NCBI GenBank assembly: GCA_002384815.1
Contig: DGBN01000065.1
Coordinates: 62,001 to 126,000, forward strand
DNA: 64,000 nt
Direction: 5' to 3'
Source: Oxalobacteraceae bacterium UBA4003
Lineage (GTDB): Bacteria; Pseudomonadota; Gammaproteobacteria; Burkholderiales; Burkholderiaceae_D
Both the position numbers and the translations under genes were made by a program. This document shows positions 8,716 to 17,551 of this stretch, piece by piece. The notes beneath the pieces are model-generated. The model did not search any database and had not been told where the DNA came from. It was given only the letters and a program-made list of their open reading frames with translations. Every line of letters starts with the position of its first letter. The first letter of the stretch is position 1.

Positions 8716-9912
8716 TTACATGCGCTCGAAAATCCCGGCAGCACCCATACCGGTACCCACGCACATAGTGACCATGCCGTACTTCAGATTTTTACGACGC
8801 AAAGCATGCACCACTGTTGCTGAACGAATTGCACCAGTCGCACCTAGCGGATGGCCGAGCGCAATTGCGCCACCCATAGGATTAACTTTCGATGGATCAA
8901 GCTCTAGATCCTGAATCACAGCCAAGGCTTGCGCGGCGAAGGCTTCATTCAGTTCTATCCAATCCATCTGATCCTGCTTCAACCCAGCCGCACGCAAGGC
9001 TGCAGGGATCGCTTCCTTCGGTCCTATACCCATGATCTCCGGCGGCACTCCTCGTACTGCAAATGAAACGAAACGTGCCAATGGCGTCAGGTTGAATTGC
9101 TTGAGGATTTTTTCGCTGACCAGAATCAGGGCTCCCGCACCGTCCGAAGTTTGCGAACTGTTGCCGGCAGTGACCGAACCTTTCGGTGCAAATACCGGAC
9201 GCAGTTTTGCCAGCGCTTCCAGGCTGCTATCGGCGCGCGCGCCTTCATCCATGTTGACCATACGGGTGGCAAGATCAATCTGACCGCTGCTCAGGTTCGG
9301 AAAATGCTCGACAATATCGACTGCGGTCATTTCATTGTTGAACTCGCCGCTCTGCTGCGCCGCCAATGCCTTCAGATGCGAATTCAGCGCAAACTGATCC
9401 TGCGCTTCGCGTGAGACTTTCCATTGCGCGGCAACCTTTTCAGCAGTCAAACCCATGCCGTAAGCCATGCCGATGTTCTCATCCTTGAAGATACCCATAT
9501 TCATGGAAGGATGATGACCCATCATGGGCACCATGGACATGGACTCGGCACCGGCAGCGATCATCACATCGGCTTCACCGACACGGATACGATCAGCCGC
9601 CATCGCAATCGCGGTCAGCCCGGATGCGCAATAACGGTTGACGGTCACGCCGCCTACCGTCCTCGGCAAACCTGCCAGCAACACACCCATGCGCGCCATA
9701 TTCAAACCCTGCTCCGCTTCCGGAAACGAGCAGCCGACGATCGCATCTTCGATCAAATTGGGATCAAGACTCGGCACTTGCGACAAAGCCGACTGCAGCA
9801 CACGCACCAGCAAATCATCCGGTCGCGTATTCCTGAACATGCCGCGCGGCGCCTTGCCGATAGGCGTACGAGTCGCTGCAACGATGTAGGCATCTTGAAG
9901 TTGTTTGCTCAT
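8716..9912 (-). CDS. Acetyl-CoA C-acyltransferase (thiolase)
   Basis: A 398-residue thiolase that cleaves 3-ketoacyl-CoA to acetyl-CoA and a shortened acyl-CoA, the last step of beta-oxidation. The acyl-accepting Cys is C95 in NRYCASG; the catalytic His in GHPLGATGA and the second Cys in CVGTGMGAAG near the C terminus are intact. Length is normal for the family. It is the third gene of a minus-strand set with the FadN-like enzyme and an acyl-CoA dehydrogenase, separated from the FadN-like gene by a REP-like hairpin. It resembles FadA/FadI-type degradative thiolases more than biosynthetic ones, from its partners. Confidence 0.92.
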   Translation of the reverse strand: MSKQLQDAYIVAATRTPIGKAPRGMFRNTRPDDLLVRVLQSALSQVPSLDPNLIEDAIVGCSFPEAEQGLNMARMGVLLAGLPRTVGGVTVNRYCASGLTAIAMAADRIRVGEADVMIAAGAESMSMVPMMGHHPSMNMGIFKDENIGMAYGMGLTAEKVAAQWKVSREAQDQFALNSHLKALAAQQSGEFNNEMTAVDIVEHFPNLSSGQIDLATRMVNMDEGARADSSLEALAKLRPVFAPKGSVTAGNSSQTSDGAGALILVSEKILKQFNLTPLARFVSFAVRGVPPEIMGIGPKEAIPAALRAAGLKQDQMDWIELNEAFAAQALAVIQDLELDPSKVNPMGGAIALGHPLGATGAIRSATVVHALRRKNLKYGMVTMCVGTGMGAAGIFERM

Positions 9913-9947
9913 CTTGTGCTCCTGATTATTTTTCTGCCGTGAAACTT

Positions 9948-10018
9948 GTCATTCCCGCGCAAGCGGGAATCCAGTGTCTTTCGATGCGCTTCTGGATTCC
10001 CGCCTGCGCGGGAATGAC
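9948..10018. repeat. REP-like long hairpin element
   Basis: Two 27-base arms (9948-9974 and 9992-10018) match as an inverted repeat at 26 of 27 positions around a 17-base loop. Each arm is itself a small palindrome (ATTCCCGC...GCGGGAAT). This is the widespread proteobacterial repeat whose translation gives VIPAQAGIQ-type peptides. I saw only one copy in the window. It lies between fadN-like and thiolase genes and may stabilise or attenuate the operon mRNA. Confidence 0.85.
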
Positions 10019-10022
10019 AGAA

Positions 10023-12422
10023 TTAATTACGCACCGGCTTACCGGTCTGCATCATGCCCATGATGCGTTCCTGCGTTTTCGGATTGTTCAGCAATTCCAT
10101 GAAGGCCTTGCGCTCGCGATCCAGCAGCCACTGTTCATCCACCAGACTGCCCTGCTCGATCTCGCCGCCGCTGACTATCTCGGCAATCATCGTGCCGAGC
10201 TTGTAATCATGGGCAGAGATGAAACCACCATCGCGCATGTTAATCAGTTGCGCACCGATGGTAGCCAGACCGTATTTCCCGGTAACCGGCACCAGCGCCT
10301 TGCGCGGAGCGCGATAGCCGGCATCAAACATCGCACGCGTCTGCGTCTTCGCAATGTGCAGCAATTCATGGGGATTGAAAACGATGATGTCATCGCTCTT
10401 CAGGTAGCCCATGGTTTGCGCTTCCAGCGCCGAACGCGACACGGCTGCCGTCGCCGCACTCATGTAGTAATGTTTGAGGAATTGCAGGATGTCGTTGCCT
10501 TTGGCATCGTTGGCGGCACGTACCGCCGCCTCCTTCAAACCGCCGCCAGCAGGAATCAGGCCGACACCGACTTCGACCAGGCCGATATACGATTCGATAG
10601 CGGCCACACGTTTTGCGGCATGCAGCAGCAGTTCGCAGCCACCGCCCAATGCCAGGCCGGCAACAGCTGCCACCACCGGCACGTTGGCATACTTCATGGC
10701 CTGATGCGCCTGCTGCAGCTTGACCACTTCCGGTTCAATCGCCTTCACGCCGCCAGACATGAACAGCGGCAACATCGATTGCAGGTCGGCACCGGCCGAG
10801 AAGGCTCCGCCTTCGGCTGCATCGGCATGCCAGATCACCAGGCCCTTGTAATTTTTTTCAGCTTCTGCGATCGCCTTGCCTATGCCGGCAGTGACCTCGG
10901 AGCCAATCACGTGCATCTTGGTCTTGAAGGACAGAATCAACACATCGTCATCCTGATGCCAGATGCGTACCGAACCGTCTTCATGGAAAGTCGTACCGGC
11001 CGTGCTGCCGTTTGCCGTCTGATCGCCCACCAGCCCGGCGCGAAACACCTGGCGTTGATAGACAGGCAGATTCGAGCGTGCCACATACTTCTTTTGTGCC
11101 GGCGACCATGAACCGTCTGCCGTATGCACGCCTGCATTTTTCGCCACCGGGCCATCGAACACCCACGCTGGCAGTGCTGCATTGCTGAGCGCCCTGCCTG
11201 CGTCTATATCTTCCTTCACCCACGCCGCAATCTGCTGCCAGCCCGAAGCCTGCCAGGTCTCAAACGGACCGTGTGTCCAGCCGAAACCCCAGCGCAAGGC
11301 AAAATCGACATCGCGCGCATTGTCGGCAACGGTTTCCAGATGGACGGCAATGTAATGGAATACATCACGGAAGATAGCCCACAGAAATTGCGCCTGCGGA
11401 TTAGTCGAATCGTGCAACGCCTTCATGCGCTTGGCCGGATCTTTTTCTTTCAGGATGCGGCCGACCAGATCGTCAGCCTTGCCGCCACCGGCGACGTAAT
11501 CCGCTTTCGATGGGTCAATGCGCAAAATATCCTTGCCGACCTTCTTGTAAAAACCGGCGCCGGCTTTTTGTCCCAGCGCACCGCCGCCTATCAAGCTGGT
11601 GAGTATCTCCGGTGTTTTATACACCGGGAAAAACGGATCGTCCTGCAACGTGTTCTGCATCGTCGTAATGACATGTGCCATCGTATCCAGACCGACCACG
11701 TCGGCAGTACGGAAGGTGCCGGATTTAGCGCGCCCCAGCTTGCTGCCGGTCAGGTCATCCACCACGTCGACCGACAAACCGAATTTCTCCGCTTCGTGCA
11801 TGGTCGCCAACATACCGAAGATGCCGACACGGTTGGCGATAAAGTTGGGCGTATCGAAAGCACGCACCACGCCCTTGCCCAGAGTCGATGTCAGAAAACC
11901 TTCGAGCTGATCAAGCATCTCCAGCCTGGTTGCCACAGTCGGGATCAGTTCCACCAGATGCATATAGCGTGGCGGATTGAAGAAATGCACACCGCAGAAA
12001 CGTGCTTTCAAATCGGCGTCGAAACCTTCGGACAAGGCAGTAATGGACAACCCTGAGGTATTCGAGGCAAAGATTGCATTCGGCGCGATATGCGGCGCGA
12101 CCTTTTTGTACAGGTCGTGCTTCCAGTCCATACGCTCGGCAATCGCTTCGATGATCAGATCGCAATCCTGCAATTTTTCCAGATGATCTTCGTAGTTCGC
12201 GACTTCTATCAATGACGCGTAATCAGGATTGGCGAGCGGTGCCGGATTGAGTTTCTTCAGATTCGCCAACGCGCGCAATACCACGCCGTTTTGATCGCCG
12301 TCCTTGCCGGGCAGGTCGAATAGCACTACCGGTACCTTGGCGTTAACGCAATGCGCAGCGATCTGCGCCCCCATCACGCCAGCCCCCAGAACCGCTACTT
12401 TTTTAACGATGAAATTTGCCAT
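10023..12422 (-). CDS. 3-Hydroxyacyl-CoA dehydrogenase/enoyl-CoA hydratase, FadN type
   Basis: A 799-residue bifunctional beta-oxidation enzyme. The NAD-binding 3-hydroxyacyl-CoA dehydrogenase part comes first (GAGVMGAQIA near residue 13, then the helical C-terminal halves with KSGTFRTADVVGLD near 235), and a crotonase (enoyl-CoA hydratase) domain follows (GADLQSM, ALGGGCELLLHAAKR, GLVEVGVGLIPAGGG near 620-640). This order is the reverse of FadB/FadJ and matches the FadN arrangement. The neighbours (acyl-CoA dehydrogenase upstream, thiolase downstream) reproduce the fadN-fadA-fadE gene content. It is probably cytoplasmic and acts on long- or medium-chain acyl-CoA. Confidence 0.9.
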   Translation of the reverse strand: MANFIVKKVAVLGAGVMGAQIAAHCVNAKVPVVLFDLPGKDGDQNGVVLRALANLKKLNPAPLANPDYASLIEVANYEDHLEKLQDCDLIIEAIAERMDWKHDLYKKVAPHIAPNAIFASNTSGLSITALSEGFDADLKARFCGVHFFNPPRYMHLVELIPTVATRLEMLDQLEGFLTSTLGKGVVRAFDTPNFIANRVGIFGMLATMHEAEKFGLSVDVVDDLTGSKLGRAKSGTFRTADVVGLDTMAHVITTMQNTLQDDPFFPVYKTPEILTSLIGGGALGQKAGAGFYKKVGKDILRIDPSKADYVAGGGKADDLVGRILKEKDPAKRMKALHDSTNPQAQFLWAIFRDVFHYIAVHLETVADNARDVDFALRWGFGWTHGPFETWQASGWQQIAAWVKEDIDAGRALSNAALPAWVFDGPVAKNAGVHTADGSWSPAQKKYVARSNLPVYQRQVFRAGLVGDQTANGSTAGTTFHEDGSVRIWHQDDDVLILSFKTKMHVIGSEVTAGIGKAIAEAEKNYKGLVIWHADAAEGGAFSAGADLQSMLPLFMSGGVKAIEPEVVKLQQAHQAMKYANVPVVAAVAGLALGGGCELLLHAAKRVAAIESYIGLVEVGVGLIPAGGGLKEAAVRAANDAKGNDILQFLKHYYMSAATAAVSRSALEAQTMGYLKSDDIIVFNPHELLHIAKTQTRAMFDAGYRAPRKALVPVTGKYGLATIGAQLINMRDGGFISAHDYKLGTMIAEIVSGGEIEQGSLVDEQWLLDRERKAFMELLNNPKTQERIMGMMQTGKPVRN

Positions 12423-12471
12423 GCCTGAACCTCTTGGTGAATGGAGTACGCATCATGCAGCGATGCGAACC

Positions 12472-14262
12472 TTAAAACAGCTCCGCATCCAGCGCCATCA
12501 GATTGGCAGAACCGGAACGCGCCTGACGGATCAGCATTGCGGTTTCCGGCAACAGCCGCGCGAAATAAAAACGTGAGGTCGCCAGCTTGGCTTTGTAGAA
12601 ATTGTCGCCACCATCCTGTTTGGCCAAAGCGAGTTTTGCCATTTGCGCAAAAAAGTAGGCGTAGACCAGATGCCCGGCCACACGCAGATACGGCACTGCC
12701 GCCGCGCCCACTTCATCCGGATTCTGGAATGCCTTCATGCCGATTTCCATCGTCATCTTTTGCACTTTTTCTGCCAGATCAGCCAATGGCGTGATGAATT
12801 CAGACATCGCTTCATCGGTGCCGTTTTCTTCAATGAAAGCGCGAATTTTTTCGCCGAACTTGCGCAGCCTGGCACCGTTATCCAGCAAGACTTTCCGCCC
12901 CAGCAAATCCAGCGACTGGATGGTGTTGGTGCCTTCGTAAATCATGTTGATACGCGCATCGCGCACGTATTGCTCCATGCCCCATTCGGCAATGTAGCCG
13001 TGGCCACCATACACCTGCATCGCTTCCGAAGTCGAAATCCAGCCGTTGTCAGTGAGGAAGGCCTTGATGATGGGCGTCAGCAAGGCAACTTCATCCGCAG
13101 CATCCTTGCGCACCGTTTCATCCGGATGATTCAGTTCTCTATCGATTTGCAGTGCAACGTAGGAACTGAAGGCGCGACCGCCTTCGGCATAGGCTTTTGC
13201 CGTGAGCAACATGCGCCGCACATCGGGGTGCACGATGATGGGGTCGGCTGGTTTGTCGACAGCTTTTACGCCGGTCAGACTGCGCATTTGCAGGCGGTCT
13301 TTCGCATAGATCAGGGCATTCTGGTAGGCGACCTCCGTCAAACCCAGCGATTGCATGCCGACGCCAAGGCGCGCGGCATTCATCATCACGAACATCGCGT
13401 TCAAACCCTTGTTTGGCTGGCCTATCATCCAGCCGGTAGCGCCGTCGATATTCATCTGGCAGGTTGCATTGCCGTGGATGCCCATTTTCTCTTCCAGCGC
13501 ACCGCAAAAGATCGGATTGCGCGCACCCAGTGTGCCATCTGCATTCGGCAGGAATTTCGGCACGATGAACAGCGATATGCCATGCGTGCCTTCCGGCGCA
13601 TCCGGCAAGCGCGCCAATACCAGATGCAGGATGTTCTGCGCCATATCGTGTTCGCCGGCGGAGATGAAAATCTTGCTGCCGGCAATCTTGTAGGAGCTAT
13701 CCGCCTGCGGTTCCGCTTTCGAGCGCAGCAGACCCAGATCGGTACCGCAATGCGCTTCGGTCAGGCACATGGTGCCGGTCCATTCGCCGGAAACCAGCTT
13801 CGGCAGATACAGCGCTTTCTGTTCCGCCGTGCCGTGTTCATGCAGGCATTCGTAGGCGCCGTGCGACAGACCCGGATACATGGTCCACGCCTGATTCGAC
13901 GAGTTCAGCATTTCAAAGAAGGAATTCTGCAGCACCATGGGCAAACCCTGGCCGCCATATTCCGGATCGCACGATAGCGACGGCCATCCGGCTGCCACAT
14001 ATTGCTCGTAAGCCTCCTTGAATCCTGCAGGCGGCGTGACTTCATGCGTGACAGGATCGAGCTTGCAACCTTCGCGGTCGCCGGAATGATTCAGCGGAAA
14101 TAATACCTCGGAGGTGAACTTGCCCCCCTCTTCCAGCACCTGATTGATGATGTCGGCATCGATATCGACATATTTCTGCATCTGCTTCAACTCATCTTCG
14201 GCATGCAGCAATTCGTGCAGCACAAACTGCATGTCGCGCAACGGTGCGATGTATTGACCCAT
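12472..14262 (-). CDS. Acyl-CoA dehydrogenase, long form (FadE/DmdC-like)
   Basis: A 596-residue flavoprotein dehydrogenase that introduces the 2,3-double bond into acyl-CoA. The standard acyl-CoA dehydrogenase core ends at about residue 460 and carries the likely catalytic Glu443 in YEGTN and the FAD-site segment CLTEAHCGTDLG; an extra helical C-terminal domain (about 460-596) marks the long subfamily. It is the first gene of the beta-oxidation set, 49 bases upstream of the FadN-like gene. The subfamily also includes DmdC (methylthiopropanoyl-CoA dehydrogenase), but the neighbours favour fatty acids. Confidence 0.9.
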   Translation of the reverse strand: MGQYIAPLRDMQFVLHELLHAEDELKQMQKYVDIDADIINQVLEEGGKFTSEVLFPLNHSGDREGCKLDPVTHEVTPPAGFKEAYEQYVAAGWPSLSCDPEYGGQGLPMVLQNSFFEMLNSSNQAWTMYPGLSHGAYECLHEHGTAEQKALYLPKLVSGEWTGTMCLTEAHCGTDLGLLRSKAEPQADSSYKIAGSKIFISAGEHDMAQNILHLVLARLPDAPEGTHGISLFIVPKFLPNADGTLGARNPIFCGALEEKMGIHGNATCQMNIDGATGWMIGQPNKGLNAMFVMMNAARLGVGMQSLGLTEVAYQNALIYAKDRLQMRSLTGVKAVDKPADPIIVHPDVRRMLLTAKAYAEGGRAFSSYVALQIDRELNHPDETVRKDAADEVALLTPIIKAFLTDNGWISTSEAMQVYGGHGYIAEWGMEQYVRDARINMIYEGTNTIQSLDLLGRKVLLDNGARLRKFGEKIRAFIEENGTDEAMSEFITPLADLAEKVQKMTMEIGMKAFQNPDEVGAAAVPYLRVAGHLVYAYFFAQMAKLALAKQDGGDNFYKAKLATSRFYFARLLPETAMLIRQARSGSANLMALDAELF

Positions 14263-14345
14263 GTACGTCTCCTTACGGCGGATAATTGATGTCTGAAATG
14301 AATACTATCGCATGACGATCTCTTGTCGCCATATAGACAGCACGT

Positions 14346-14726
14346 CTATTGATTCGTTTTATCCAGCAGGCGTCTGTCACGCTTGGTCGGGCGGCCCTTG
14401 ATCGTCATGCCCGGCTCCTTGAAGAATTTTCTCTTCTCCATTTCCTGCTGCCGCCTGGCAATGCTTTCCTCTGTCTCTGCATACAGCTTCTGCGCCATCT
14501 CGGCCGAACCACGCGCATCCGACAAACCCCGCACCAGCACTTCCCATACGCTGGAACCATTATCTATCTGTACCAGATCACCGTACCTGACGTTGCGGGC
14601 CGGCTTGATACGTTCGCGCTCTATCCTGACCTTGCCGTTATCGACGGCATCGCTCGCCAGCGTCCGCGTCTTGAAAAATCGTGCCGCCCATAACCACTTG
14701 TCTATACGTACGGATTCTGTCGTCAT
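14346..14726 (-). CDS. hslR: Heat-shock protein 15, S4-domain RNA-binding protein
   Basis: A 126-residue basic protein with an S4 RNA-binding domain at the N terminus (VRIDKWLWAARFFKTR) and a lysine/arginine-rich tail. In E. coli, Hsp15 binds 50S subunits carrying a stalled nascent chain and helps recycle them. Length and opening sequence agree well with HslR. It lies 83 bases upstream of the acyl-CoA dehydrogenase gene on the same strand, with no functional link evident. Confidence 0.9.
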   Translation of the reverse strand: MTTESVRIDKWLWAARFFKTRTLASDAVDNGKVRIERERIKPARNVRYGDLVQIDNGSSVWEVLVRGLSDARGSAEMAQKLYAETEESIARRQQEMEKRKFFKEPGMTIKGRPTKRDRRLLDKTNQ

Positions 14727-14798
14727 GTCGCGGACTCATACTGCATTATCAAAGCATCATTGTAGCCACCCCGGCAAGAAACCGCCGCGCAAAGACAT

Positions 14799-15965
14799 CT
14801 ATTCAGCTGACTTGCCCCAGGTAATCAGGCGCAACATGTTTTTATAGATCTGATAAGCGAAGCGATAAAAAATCCGCTTGTACAAGGGAATCCTGTCGAA
14901 CTCGGATAGATCGACCGGCACGCCATCGGCCACGCCACGCTCGATATGCGCACGCAATTTTTTCGCAAAATCGGCATCGACCACCACCACGTTCGCTTCC
15001 TGATTTACAAACAGGCTGAAGCCGTCGTAATTACTGGAACCGACGGTGGCCCAGTTATCGTCAACCACCGCCACCTTGCCATGCAATTGCGTCTTGCGAT
15101 ATTCGACGATCTTCACCCCGCACTTCAGCAACCGGGGATAGAACGAACGTGCAATCACATCCTGAAAACGATATTGACCAACGCCGAGCAGCAAGGTGAC
15201 ATCAACGCCGCGCAATGCCGCCGATGACAGACCTTTGCGTAGTTTTCTTCCGGGAGCGAAATACGGATTCGCCAGCATGGCTGATACCCTTGCTCCGCCC
15301 AGCGCTTTCAAATAGGCATTTTGTATCGTGCGGCGATTATTCAAGTTGTCGCGCACCACCAGGCCGGCCACGATCGCTTCGCGCGCATCTGTCGGACTGC
15401 GCGTGCGCTGCTCCCTGAAAGTAGCCCAGCGTGCACTCCAGCTGATGCTACCGAGACGCGCCCAATGTACGGCCATTTCCCAATGGATGGTTGCTACCAG
15501 CGGCCCGGTAATGCGCACACCGAAATCCCAGCGCGGCGCCGGCAGAACGATGAGAGGGTCGTCGTCATCGTGCGTGTCATCCACAATATTCACACCGCCA
15601 AGAAAAGCCACCGTACGATCCACCACACATAATTTCCGGTGCATACGTGCGATGCCGCGCCTGAACCAGGGATTGAAACTGCGATAGCCGACACCTGCCG
15701 CCTGAAAATCGTGCTGCAATATTTTGGATTGCGTCCGGCCGGTACCTATCCAGTCCGTGATGACATTGACGATCACGCCGCGCTGCGCTGCGCGTATTAG
15801 CGCAGCCTTGACTTCACCGGCCGTTTCATCGGCGGCAAAAATATACGTTTCGAGATAAATTTCCGACCTGGCAGTATCGAACGCATCGATCAGCGCCGGG
15901 AAATACTCCGCGCCGCAATATAAAAGCTGAATATCGTTTTGACCGACAAAGCTGACCGAGCGCAT
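14799..15965 (-). CDS. clsB: Cardiolipin synthase B-like phospholipase D protein
   Basis: A 388-residue PLD-superfamily enzyme with two HxKxxxxD motifs: H109-K111-D116 in the first half and LHGKVAVVDDN in the second, each followed by the usual Gly/Ser-Asn. It lacks the N-terminal membrane helices of ClsA, as in ClsB (YbhO). It should condense phosphatidylglycerol or related lipids into cardiolipin at the inner membrane. The upstream gene encodes an EEP-family protein like YbhP, the same pairing as ybhP-ybhO in E. coli, which supports the assignment. Confidence 0.87.
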   Translation of the reverse strand: MRSVSFVGQNDIQLLYCGAEYFPALIDAFDTARSEIYLETYIFAADETAGEVKAALIRAAQRGVIVNVITDWIGTGRTQSKILQHDFQAAGVGYRSFNPWFRRGIARMHRKLCVVDRTVAFLGGVNIVDDTHDDDDPLIVLPAPRWDFGVRITGPLVATIHWEMAVHWARLGSISWSARWATFREQRTRSPTDAREAIVAGLVVRDNLNNRRTIQNAYLKALGGARVSAMLANPYFAPGRKLRKGLSSAALRGVDVTLLLGVGQYRFQDVIARSFYPRLLKCGVKIVEYRKTQLHGKVAVVDDNWATVGSSNYDGFSLFVNQEANVVVVDADFAKKLRAHIERGVADGVPVDLSEFDRIPLYKRIFYRFAYQIYKNMLRLITWGKSAE

Positions 15966-16084
15966 GAGTAGAGGCTACCTTGCAATGAATGATAAGGCGG
16001 GCATGGGTGGCATTGCCTGTGTATTTTCCGGACGCATGCAGTCGTCCTTTTTATCCAACTTATCGATGGCCGATCAGGCCGGTA

Positions 16085-16879
16085 TTATTTCAACTGCAGG
16101 TTCGCAACTATGGGGGCATGATCCGATAGCTTGCTCCACATGGTGCCATGCAATACTTCGGCTGATTCTACCTTGAAGCCGCGTACATAAATCCGGTCCA
16201 GTTGCAGAAAGGGCATCGCCGCCGGGAAAGTGCGCGCCGGTTGTATCTTGGTGCCACGGCCACTCAACTGCCGTAAATACGTGCCGAAGCCGCGACGCGA
16301 GAGATTTTCATCGAACACTTCGGTCACACCCAGAGTTTCGCGCAATTCTTCGCTCAGGTGGTTGCCCCAATCGTTGAAATCGCCGGCGATAATGATAGGC
16401 GCACCCGGTGGCGCCGAAGCCGAAACCGCTTCGATCAAGGCAGCCGTCTGGCGTTTTCTGCTGCCGGCAAACAAACCCAGATGGATGACGAAGCAATGTA
16501 CCTCTGCTTCCGGCGCTCTCACCACGCAATGCAAAATGCCGCGCGCTTCATATTTGTGATCTGAAATATTCTGATTGCGCGACGATAAAATAGGGAAACA
16601 GCTCAGCAATGCATTGCCGTGATGGCCGTGATCGTAAACCGCATTCATGCCGTACGCGCATTGATGCGAATCGCCGGCGAGAAAATCCTGCTGCGACAGT
16701 TCCGGCCAATCGGTGGCATGTTTCAATGCATGCAAATCATGACGCCCCTGCACTTCCTGCAGGAACAGCACATCCGACTGCATCGCCTGGATGGCTTGCT
16801 TGAGCGCGTGTATGCGTGGCCGGGCGCCGAACGAGGTCACACCCTTGTGTATGTTGTAAGTCGTAATACGCAGTTTCAT
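16085..16879 (-). CDS. Endonuclease/exonuclease/phosphatase-family protein, YbhP-like
   Basis: A 264-residue member of the metal-dependent EEP fold. Visible motifs: TYNIHKG near residue 8 (metal/phosphate site), LQEVQG near 41 (catalytic Glu), HLGLF, the GDFNDW motif near 170, and a terminal LSDHAPIVA carrying the catalytic Asp-His. No signal peptide. It sits 119 bases upstream of clsB. A role in phospholipid or nucleic-acid phosphodiester hydrolysis is possible; the E. coli homolog has no settled function. Confidence 0.82.
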   Translation of the reverse strand: MKLRITTYNIHKGVTSFGARPRIHALKQAIQAMQSDVLFLQEVQGRHDLHALKHATDWPELSQQDFLAGDSHQCAYGMNAVYDHGHHGNALLSCFPILSSRNQNISDHKYEARGILHCVVRAPEAEVHCFVIHLGLFAGSRKRQTAALIEAVSASAPPGAPIIIAGDFNDWGNHLSEELRETLGVTEVFDENLSRRGFGTYLRQLSGRGTKIQPARTFPAAMPFLQLDRIYVRGFKVESAEVLHGTMWSKLSDHAPIVANLQLK

Positions 16880-16940
16880 GCAGTCTGAGCCTGGCTATTT
16901 ATTCAATAAAAATCGGAAATACCCATGGCATCCGCCTGCT

Positions 16941-17459
16941 CTACTTACGGCCGACACCGCTGATTTCAATATGCTGGGGAAGTAACAGGATAGCCTCGGC
17001 ATTCGAGGCTGAAAAACATTGATCGGCAGCTTCCCTGTATGGCAACCACATGAAATTCAGATGTTCGCGCGGCGCCAGCACCACAGGAATCTCACGCGGC
17101 ACCAGCAGACCAAACACATGCTCGGTATTTCTCTTCACCTGCGGCGCATAACGATGCTGCCATACAGGATAGATATCGTAGACATTGGAAAGTTGCCAAT
17201 CCCGGAGATTTTCCAGTGGCACACAGGCAGGCACGGACGCCTGCTCTTGTTCAGAGGGCAAATTCCGTACAGCAATGCCGGTTTCCTCCGCCACTTCCCG
17301 CACCGCTGTTTCCAGGAAAAGTTCGTCCACGCTATCCTTGGAACCGGTCACAGACTGCCAGTAGCCCGGCTTGTCCGCACGTTCGATCAGCAAGACCTCA
17401 AGATCGATGGTGTGAATGACAACTAGGACGGATTCGGGAATTTTATAAGGCCGACTCAT
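16941..17459 (-). CDS. nudB: Dihydroneopterin triphosphate diphosphatase (Nudix)
   Basis: A 172-residue Nudix hydrolase that removes pyrophosphate from dihydroneopterin triphosphate in folate biosynthesis. The opening PESVLVVIHT, followed by YWQSVTGS, is typical of NudB. The Nudix box reads from the Gly of VTGS through REVAEETGI, with one residue more than the canonical spacing between the first Gly and the first Glu. It follows aspS across a terminator on the same strand, the same neighbourhood as in many proteobacteria. Confidence 0.88.
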   Translation of the reverse strand: MSRPYKIPESVLVVIHTIDLEVLLIERADKPGYWQSVTGSKDSVDELFLETAVREVAEETGIAVRNLPSEQEQASVPACVPLENLRDWQLSNVYDIYPVWQHRYAPQVKRNTEHVFGLLVPREIPVVLAPREHLNFMWLPYREAADQCFSASNAEAILLLPQHIEISGVGRK

Positions 17460-17504
17460 GGGAAATCGTTACTTTCAGATAGCGGCGCGCAAGCACGAAT
17501 AAAC

Positions 17505-17534
17505 AAAAAAGGCGCGGAATTCCGCGCCTTTTTA
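17505..17534. terminator. Terminator between aspS and nudB
   Basis: AAAAAGGCGCGGAA / TTCCGCGCCTTTTT: a perfect 14-base palindrome with a GC-rich core (17511-17528) flanked by A and T runs. It can act on both strands; for the genes here it ends the minus-strand aspS transcript. Confidence 0.85.
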
Positions 17535-17551
17535 TTATGCCGCAAAAGCTA

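Noticed and set aside
9939..11111. Frame beginning with a VIPAQAGIQ-like peptide
   Set aside because: The peptide is only the translation of the REP-like repeat; the rest is antisense to the FadN-like gene.
12643..13977. 444-codon plus-strand frame opposite the acyl-CoA dehydrogenase gene
   Set aside because: Its translation has no family pattern and it lies fully antisense to a gene with all catalytic motifs; it is a codon-bias shadow.
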